The notes under the pieces were generated by a model. It made no database searches and was not told the DNA's origin. It saw only the letters and a list, made by a program, of their open reading frames with translations. Positions 56,440-64,000 of a DNA stretch of 64,000 nt are shown here, piece by piece (the first letter of the stretch is position 1; every line of letters begins with the position of its first letter). This DNA is from Apricaphanius iberus. Lineage: Eukaryota; Chordata; Actinopteri; Cyprinodontiformes; Aphaniidae. The stretch spans positions 2,170,001 through 2,234,000 of the forward strand of contig JAPXFQ010000483.1 of assembly GCA_028564705.1 (NCBI GenBank). The letters are read 5' to 3'. Position numbers and translations under genes: made by a program.

Positions 56440-57820
56440 GTTTAACTAACAACCCAGCTGTTCTTTGTTCGGATGTGGACAAGGTGAATGTCAGAGTTTA
56501 CGACATGGAAGATGGCCTGTCCACATGATCAGACGAAGTGGTCGCCCTGTGAGATACAGTGGTCAAGCTGAAAGCTGAGGTGAAGGCTCTGAAGGATAAA
56601 TTTAAAGATATAGAAAGTTGGAGATGTAACGTTTGCATTCTCGGGGTCGCAGAGAGCTAGCACAACTACGGCAGTAGTTTGATGCTAAAAGAAGTGCTAC
56701 AACTCGGAAAGGAGCCGATGGTGGATTCACATTGCTCACCTGGCCAAAAGAAGACAGGTGGCAGGCTGCAAGAAATCATGGCTAAGCTACATTATTATCA
56801 AGACTATGTGGAGGTTTTCGTACCCTAGGTCCACTGCGCTTCAAGGATGCACCTGTTAATATTGTTTCTGATTACACCTCCAGCATGGCCAAGGCTCGAG
56901 CAGCATTTATGGAGGCAAAGAGGCTTCCTCGTGTTATGGATTTCTTTTCCCTGTATAGCTCCGTATCACACACAAGGGGGTGGATTTGGAGTTTACTAAC
57001 ATGCTGTCAATGACTGTAGTACTGGATTCCATTTACATATCTTACAATACCTATTAGTTATTAATATGTTTCGCATTTGCTTTGTCTATATCATGTGGAT
57101 TTTATTTAATTATTATTAAATCATGTGGGTTGTCCATCAGGCAGTATGTCATTACCTAATTCCATGTACTATCACTGGGCAGTTAATTGTAGAGCTGAGC
57201 TGTACTGGTTGAGAAGAGATGTTAAGTGGATTATTTTGAGGAGAGACTCAATTACATCGAGTTCTTCTTGCTCTGTGCCGAATTACCTTTTAAACTGTCT
57301 ATTTGATCTTATTCTTCTAATCTAAAAAATTGGAACTAGTGTAGGCAGTCTTTTAAGCTTTCAAAACTATTTTGTCCCTTCAATGGCTAATGAGGTTTTT
57401 AATATCTGGGTTGGGAATGGAATAAAAAACTTGTACAATTTGTACATACACAGTACTTTTAGTTCATTTGACCAACTGGTGGAAAAATGTGATATATATG
57501 AGATATGAGATATATGCAACTGAGAAATGTTCTCCGTTCCTATTCTGATGGTCTTCCTCTGTGTCCATCTCTGTCATTGGTGGACGAACTTTTAGACTTC
57601 CGGACAGAAACCAATAAGGTTTTTAGGTTTTCTGTCTTTGAGGCTTTTTCCAGTGTTTGCGAGAAATCGGTTTGCCCCCCTAACCACTTCAGTAACTATA
57701 GACCCTCCTTTAGAGAAGCATTGTTTAAGTTTCATTGCTTTTTGTTCATTAATAGCTTGAAGACTTATTTTGCGCCAACTGAAAGATTCATGTCCTTCAA
57801 TATGGTTATTGGTTGAGAAA
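56440..57820 (+). mobile_element. Decayed L1 fragment (ORF1 plus C-terminal ORF2)
   Basis: At 56540-57000 the plus strand shows L1 ORF1 text with frame breaks: VVKLKAEVKALKDKFKDIES, CNVCILGVAES, LHYYQ, FLITPPAW and a KRLPRVMD-like stretch. From 57150 follows ORF2 C-terminal text: YYHWAVNCRAELYWLRRDVK then WIILRRDSITSSSSCSVPN, NIWVGNGIKNLYNLYI and RYMQLRNVLRSY, corresponding in order to the region around residues 860-1050 of the intact ORF2 at 12536-16288. The endonuclease and reverse transcriptase are deleted. An old copy, unrelated in age to the young L1 in intron 8. Confidence 0.7.
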
Positions 57821-58924
57821 GGTTATGGGCCATATACATTTGGAAAAGATCAGATGTAGCCTAACCTGAAAGGATCAATGGCTGCCATTTGTGTGATACT
57901 TTAAAAGAGTGCCTGCTGACAAGCTTTTTTAATTTGTAAAAGGTCTGTACTGTAAAAAAAATGTATTTGTCTTTTTGATCCTGTATGGTTGGTATAGGAG
58001 TGACGAGACTTTTGGTTTCGTTCGTTAAAAGTTTTGATGTATGTTTAAAAAACAATAAGAAGACATTGAAAAAAATAGTGTAAGGACATGCGATGTTTAT
58101 ATGAGCATCAGGCAAAACACACAAATGAGCCAAAATCTCTCTTGTTACCTGTTTAAGGCGTATAAAGATTTACACAATCCCCATTTTCTCACCCACACAC
58201 ACACACTCTCTCTATATTTGTTCCCGCTCACTCAACTCTTGCTGTCTCACCAAAGGGCTGCATATTCGCCCACTCACTGCACGGCTCAAGTTCTACATCA
58301 AAATAAGCAGTTTGTATGCATGTGCTTAAAACAGCTGTTTTATTCTATTCTATCCTAACAGCTATTTATTCCATTCATAAATTATTTTCTCTCCACCTAC
58401 TTCAATTAGAGTCCCGTGTGTAAATAAATTAGATGGTTGGAATGCTCCAGGTGCTGGAGTTAGCAAGAAGAGGGGGAGTCAGATTTCAGATGCATTTTGT
58501 CAAAAGGGGTCAAAAGATTTCACATGCATTACCCAGGTGGAAGTACAAATAGTAGGGTTTAAAAAGTATTCTGTAGAAGTTGAATCATCAATTCAAGCTT
58601 TTCCCTCAAGTAAAAGTAAAGAAGTACTCGTTTCAAAACTACTAAAAGTATAAAACTAAAAGTACTGCAAGTAAAAAAAAGCCATTAAGGACAAATGCTT
58701 AAGCCACGCTACACTACCACACCTCCCAAACAAGTTATTTTCCTAAAGGCCGTCATAATGACTACTTTATATAAACATGTCGATATTGAAAAAAATGGGA
58801 TAGACTAGCTTGACTCAGCTACATATATATCCATTGAAAATTTATTTATTTTAGTGTAATGGAAATACATTAAAGAACCATATATGGAGTACTGAGCATT
58901 AATACATTTTTATTGGAGTTGAAT
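57821..58924. other. ryr2 intron 1: repeat-like text, nothing firm
   Basis: 58530-58690 has AGTAAAAGTAAAGAAGTACT and AAAAGTACTGCAAGTAAA, similar to the repeat-like text at 51930-52400. A short CA/CT run lies at 58192-58212. No gene. Confidence 0.4.
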
Positions 58925-59010
58925 ATATGTTGACTAAGTGAACATATCTTGACTAGGTGAATATATGATGACTAGGTGAATATATGTTGACTAGGTGAAT
59001 ATATGTTCAA
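58925..59010. repeat. Short tandem array, about 20-bp unit
   Basis: Four to five copies of a 20-bp unit close to TGACTAGGTGAATATATGTT (58929-59007), with small variants (CATATCT, ATATGA). Confidence 0.85.
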
Positions 59011-59479
59011 CTCAACTTGTATGTTATGCCCAAAATCCAACCAAATTATTTAAGGAAGTGTTCCCTCTGGTTACTGGCCCTATTCTACACATGATGAATC
59101 TATCTTCAGTGTTGGGTAGTAACGGAATACACGTACCGGTGGTACGTAATTAGAATACTAATTATGAGTAACTGTATTCCATTACAGTTACTATTTTTGA
59201 ACATGGTATTTGGAATACAGTTACTTTCGTAATACCATTGGAATACTTGTGTGTTTTCCACTTTCCACCTGAAAGATGAAGATATACATTTTGTTTGTCT
59301 CTGCGTTGTGTAGACTACCCCATAATATCCCTAAACAACATGCCACCGAAACCATAGAGATCCTATGGCCGAAACACTCCCGACCTGCCAGCACCAACAT
59401 TAGCGTAAGTTGCCAGGTATGGATTCGGATCCAAAGCAGGGGGGGTTGGAGCCACAACCGCAGTCTTACTTAAGACCTG
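59011..59479. repeat. Fragment of a fish repeat with GTAACGGAATAC words
   Basis: 59106-59240 reads GTGTTGGGTAGTAACGGAAT, ACACGTACCGGTGGTACGTA, ATTAGAATACTAATTATGAG then TAACTGTATTCC, a common teleost repeat. It contains a palindromic TACCGGTGGTA core. The remainder (59241-59479) is unassigned, with a chance open frame on each strand. Confidence 0.55.
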
Positions 59480-59705
59480 ACTAAATTTTTTCTGACAGAG
59501 GTTTTCCCGAGACCTGACTGCATTTTTTCAGGCACGGGTTTTCCTGACACCTGACTACATTTTTTTCTGACACAATTTTTCCTGACAGCTGTTTTTCTGA
59601 GGTTGTTTCGTTTGAAGCAGTTTTATCTGAAGATGAGGGATGTTTTTCTGATCCTGAGGCAGTTTCGGCTGAAGATGATGGATGTTTTTCTGAGACTGAC
59701 ACCTG
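59480..59705. repeat. Degenerate minisatellite, about 30-37-bp units
   Basis: Repeating GACCTGACT(A/G)(A/C)ATTTTTTCTGAC(A)..GGTTTTCC units (59475-59580), then TGTTTTTCTGAGACTGA / TGAAGATGA(G/T)GGATG units (59590-59700). On the minus strand these stay open for about 73 codons as SEKHPSSSAETAS- and SGKPLSEK-type repeats; I take that as repeat artefact, though a low-complexity coding exon is not excluded. Confidence 0.7.
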
Positions 59706-60139
59706 AGTCCGAGATGTCCTAAAATGAACAGGACATTCAGTCAGTGTTCTTTAAATGAAAATAAACAAACAGGATGTCAGAGGGGTAGGTGTTTTAAATG
59801 ATTACCAAATCAAACCAGTCAAATTTGATTCTCAAATTTCATTCTATATGTTAAGTACAGTTGATCTGAATAGGTTATTTGTGTTTGTTTTAACACAATT
59901 ACAAGCCAAAATAAAATAGGAGCCACAAGGCAATTTTCATTAAGAGTAGAAAGTACAGATAATTGTGAGAAAAAGTAAGGAATTGGAGTAAAAAGTAGGC
60001 TAATAGGTAATTACTCCTGTGAAGTATAAATACCAACTAGACATTTTCAGGAACTTTAAAAGGGCCTGCCATGGTGTGTGTAGTCACTACCAACCCCAAT
60101 GAGAGCATCTGTTGACAAATTCAACAAGAGTTTAACCAT
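59706..60139. other. ryr2 intron 1: nothing recognised
   Basis: AT-rich intron sequence. Confidence 0.45.
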
Positions 60140-60610
60140 ATAGAACTGTGCATTACTTTATTGTATCATGTAGTACTGTGTAGTACTGTGTAGTACTGTA
60201 TTGTACAATGTAGTACTGCGTCGTACTGTATTTTAACATGCAGTAGTGTGTAGTATTTTATTTTTCAATGTAGTACTCTGTAGTACTGTATTGTACCGTG
60301 TAGTACTGTATATTAACATGTAGTATTCTGTCGTACTGTATTGTACCGTGTAGTACTGTATATTAACATGTAGTACTCTGTAGTATTGTACCGTGTAGTA
60401 CTGTATATTAACATGTAGTATTCTGTCGTACTGTATTGTACCGTATAGTACTGTGTAGTATTGTATTTTAGCCTGTAGTATTGTGGAGTATTTTATTTTT
60501 CAATGTAGCAGTGTGTAGTACTTTATTGTACCATGTAGTACTTTGTAGTACTGCATTGTACCATGTAGTACTCTGTAGTACTGTATTGTACCAACTCTCT
60601 AGTACTATAT
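60140..60610. repeat. TAGTACTGT minisatellite
   Basis: About 470 bp built of 9-10-bp words around TAGTACTGT and TTGTACC(A/G)TG, arranged into longer units of about 40-60 bp (for example TATTGTACCGTGTAGTACTG then TATATTAACATGTAGTA, seen three times at 60290-60440). Not coding. Confidence 0.93.
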
Positions 60611-63279
60611 ACTGTGTTTTTTTAGGCCTTTAATGTATAGACTGTGAGATTAACTTTGATGACCTCTGATCACAGGTGCTTCGTTTCCCCGGCAACAAGG
60701 GTGAGTGAAGGCTGCAACAGGTGTCAGAGACTTTGATGATTTATAGCTCCTATTCCAGGTTTTGAGCAAAAAAGTGCTCCGAACAAATTGTTCCCAAGGT
60801 ATCGGAAGATTCGGAAACATTCTTGAAGTGGGAGCAAGAGTTATTTTTCATCTTCGATAATCTCACAGCACAACTCTCTACCTTATTCACAGTCCGAGAA
60901 CGAACAAGAGAGAAATGACTAAGAACATCAATCGATTTCAGAAAATCCTGAGCAGCCTCATTGTTAAAGTATAGGATGAAAACCTTCAGATTAGCTTCCA
61001 GCCTGAGCGCTCTGGAGCGTACTTAGAGAAAACTGTGCGACATAAGGCAATTTCGAGAAGATCGTTTGAATCAGAAAGGGTAAGTCTATTTCATGACCAA
61101 AACTCATATCCCTAGTCTGAAAGATGTGACCATGACAGCAAGTTAAAATATTACCATCAGGTTCCTAAATGACACCGCTGCACACGCTGCTTAACGAGCT
61201 GCTCCACTCTAGAAATGGTGATTTGGGGCAAACTTTGAGTCGAACAAAGTCAAATTGTGAAAAAACCGTAACAGCTATCGACATCTGGTCTTCACTGCTG
61301 AACAGAGCAGGCATGTAGCTACACCCTGAATTTCAAACGGGGTTGCTAGGTTATTGTATGGTGACACGGTAAAAACACAGAAATAGTGGATTTTCTTGAT
61401 TTTTGACTTCTGGCTCCAATCATTTGCTATGGGTGTAGTTTTTCGCTAATTACGTCGCCTTGGTTACTCCAATCGCCAATAAAAGAAATAGCCTGGATGG
61501 CGTGATCGAGCCGGTCGTTCTGATATATATATATATATTATGGGGGTACACGCTACGGTACGACCCGCATTAATTTCCGAAAATTTTTAAAAGGTAATAG
61601 TAATAGTATTTCATATTGCACTGCTCTCCTTGCATTGCATTGGGCATGCCACAAAAATGTTTACTTAAGTAAGGTTATAAAGTATTTGTACTCCATTACT
61701 TGACACCTTTGAAATGTTGTTACTAGATACTAGACTAGCTGTAGGTTTCATATTAATATTTTGCATGTAGTAAAAGTTTTGTAGTGTGCTGAAGAAAAAG
61801 AGTCAATCTTTACAAAACAAATCTAAACCATACAAGAAAATCAATATTAAACCAGTAATTATGGTAATGAATTTGGCAGGGGCTATTATCCAACGCAACT
61901 TCAACATGATACACAGTATAAAAACAGTTGTAATCGATTATTGCACAAAATATCCATTCTGGGCGAACCTATATTACAATCTGATGATGTTGAAACAGAG
62001 GAGAGAAATCTTTATTCTCCCAAGTCGTATGATGTCCAGTAGGAATCTTTTTATCACACACACACAACCTCTACAGCTGCATGTTTCTATATGTATGACA
62101 ACAATGTGCACATATTTAATAATAAATCTGCCTGTCTATGATAACTTTCAACCGTAAAGCATAGACATCAATCAACATGGTTGGTTCAAACAGATCACAT
62201 CTCAGAAGAACTTGGTGTCGAGTTATCTCTGGAGGCAGCTAACTGGTGCGCAGTATAAGCTCTGGTTCCAATTACAAAGGGCCAATTAAGGATAAAAGTG
62301 AAAACAACTAAATGTAATACTAGTCTAATAGGAAAACATAAGAGTTATAATATGCCTGGGGAATTCATGCTTGGTTTAAATTATCTAAGTGTGTGGGCTG
62401 AGGGAATACCATCACACACACAACCATGTAGGGTTTGACAGCGACTGTTGTAATGTCTTAATGACACTTATGCCTGGCAGATACAATCCCTGTTGCCCAC
62501 ACCTACACACATCCGCACACAAGATACTGAGAAGCTGCTGCAGCGTCTCCATGACTATCATTAAAAGGAATCATGCTTTAGTGACATTTATGAAGGCTGA
62601 CACAAACACAAAAAGTTTTCCCAGCTTGAGGCTGTCTCGTGCCTGTCGGCAGGAGTTTGCATTCCGGCCTTCTATGGAGAGAGAGAGAGAGAGGAACTGA
62701 AAGAAGGAACCACTGAATGACGTCAGCCAGAAGAATGCTGAGGGAAAGGTAGTGGCTGAGATCCACACATAGAAATGTCACATCTATATAGCAATATAGA
62801 TTTCTGCTTTAACAGTGGTGTTACAAATGAGTTTAGACAGTGCATACAGGTGTGTTTGTCTCTCCTAAAAGCTTTATAAGTGGTTCTAACCTAAAACGAT
62901 TCTTCACGTCCATATTAGAAAGACAGATTATTAGAACCCAAACTCTATTTTGGTGTTAGAAAAAAACAAGATAAAAGGTAAGAAGAGCTGCCAACAGAGC
63001 AACAACAGATAAGAGCTTTTGCTTCAGCCCATTTTTAAACAGTTTAGAACTAAAGAAGGGGTTTATATCAATATAGCAATTAAATTACAGTCGGCCTGTG
63101 TGGTTGATATAGGGTATGTAAAAAGGGCAGAATGTATTCTGTTTTTGACTGGGTTTTTTAAACAAAAAACATCCATTACATTGACAGATTAATTACAGCT
63201 CTGACCACATGGAGCAAATCTGCAGATATTTTCAACTGTATCTACGGACTACAGCAAATTTAATCATCTCAGACCTGGA
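60611..63279. other. ryr2 intron 1: nothing recognised with confidence
   Basis: Holds a short (TA)n run (61524-61538), a (GA)n run (62678-62693) and the repeat-like text TTACTTAAGTAAGGTTATAA then AGTATTTGTACTCCATTACT (61660-61700). A 123-codon plus-strand frame (61786-62157) and antiparallel frames near 62400-62780 show no family resemblance. Confidence 0.4.
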
Positions 63280-63765
63280 CACCATACTCAATGCATCTCG
63301 TCTATCAGGAACTGACAGCACGTTAAAGGGTTATAGAGTGTGTCACTCCCCAGAGTCGTGCCAACTGCCGGTCCCTGCTGTTGGACTTCCTCCTGTTAAA
63401 GCAATAGCTTGAGGAACCGGCTTTCTGACTTCTGAACACTTCAGTTGGAAAAATGTTGCCCTTATTTCAAAACTCTGGCTGAAGTAGCATGAGAATTCAT
63501 CTGTCTAGGCAAAAATCCAAAACCTCATAACAAAAACCTCTTCAGGAATCTGACTCTTTGATTAGGGATAAATGGGTCATCATTTCTGTTTCATTTGGAG
63601 CAGAAGTTTTTAGATGGTATGCTAAGGCCACAGCAGGTGAATCATTAATATTTTAGGAAAAGTTGTTTAATTTCATAATCTCTATTTTGTTCTCAGCTTG
63701 TTAAGATGGAATAGTAACTCAAATAAATTAAAAAAAATACTATTGAATATGTTTTTTTATTTTTT
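63280..63765. repeat. Unclassified dispersed repeat, copy 2
   Basis: Diverged collinear match to 38165-38645 (see that entry): AAAAATGTTGCCCTTATTTC, CTGGCTGAAGTAGCATGAGA then ATTC, AAGGCCACAGCAGGTGA, AATAAATTAAAAAAAATACT then ATTGAATATG. Same orientation, 25 kb apart. Confidence 0.5.
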
Positions 63766-64000
63766 TTTATTGATGGGTAAGATCAGATTTTGAACACGCG
63801 GAGAAGAAGAGAACAATAGAGACAGATGTTTGTGTACATGTGTTTTCAGAGTGTTCAATGAGCTGCACTTCCAGTAAAAAGCTTATCAACTAAATCAAAA
63901 CTCACTCTGTGTGCCATTGCTCCTTGAGTTAATATGTGTTTATAAGCTGAAATAAAATAAACCATCGTCGACCAGAAAGGTTACTGCAATGCTCTGCAAT

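Noticed and set aside
57505..57816. 103-codon plus-strand frame considered as a separate gene
   Set aside because: Its start (RYMQLRNVLRSY) aligns with L1 ORF2 C-terminal text in the decayed L1, so it is a transposon remnant.
61786..62157. 123-codon plus-strand frame starting MLKKKSQSLQ
   Set aside because: No family resemblance, AT-rich Lys/Ile-rich composition, no splice or promoter context; it looks like chance.

Overview
The window is intronic and exonic DNA of a bony fish (teleost), inferred from the repeat families present (fish L1, L2/Rex-type LINEs, Tc1-like and hAT-like transposons, tRNA-type SINEs) and from a spliced vertebrate gene. The one host gene I can support is the 5' part of a cardiac-type ryanodine receptor gene, ryr2, on the minus strand. 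Exons 2, 3 and 5-11 are complete and exon 12 is cut by the left edge; each internal exon has AG/GT borders and phases that join in frame. Coordinates fall as the protein proceeds: exon 2 (42758-42877), 3 (41093-41197), 5 (37914-37988), 6 (37578-37656), 7 (34470-34582), 8 (18387-18486), 9 (9277-9373), 10 (8665-8739), 11 (195-351), 12 (1-113, partial). Exon numbers follow my memory of human RYR2. The first coding exon with the start codon is not visible, so about 21 kb at the right of the window is intron 1. No exon matching the short mammalian exon 4 was found; exon 3 to exon 5 joins in frame without it.

The rest is almost entirely intron full of mobile elements, many nested. Intron 8 holds a full-length L1 with long open ORF1 and ORF2 (12144-17689, 18-bp target duplication) inside an hAT-like DNA element (10410-17783, 5-bp duplication), which itself split an older LINE fragment. 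Intron 7 (16 kb) holds half a Tc1-like element, a degenerate jockey-type LINE interrupted by a GC-rich retroposon with a 17-bp duplication, L2 fragments with a MITE inserted, a nearly complete Rex1/L2-like LINE with a single in-frame stop, a remnant of an R2/NeSL-like LINE, and the other half-type of Tc1-like element.

Intron 1 holds a 1.2-kb TATG-rich microsatellite, a second copy of the GC-rich retroposon, L2 fragments, a 3.04-kb element with perfect 19-bp inverted ends flanked by TTAA (Kolobok- or piggyBac-type target site) carrying exon-like pieces, a decayed L1 and several minisatellites. No tRNA, rRNA, CRISPR or prokaryotic-type feature was seen. All identifications come from reading translated sequence against remembered families; none was checked against a database.
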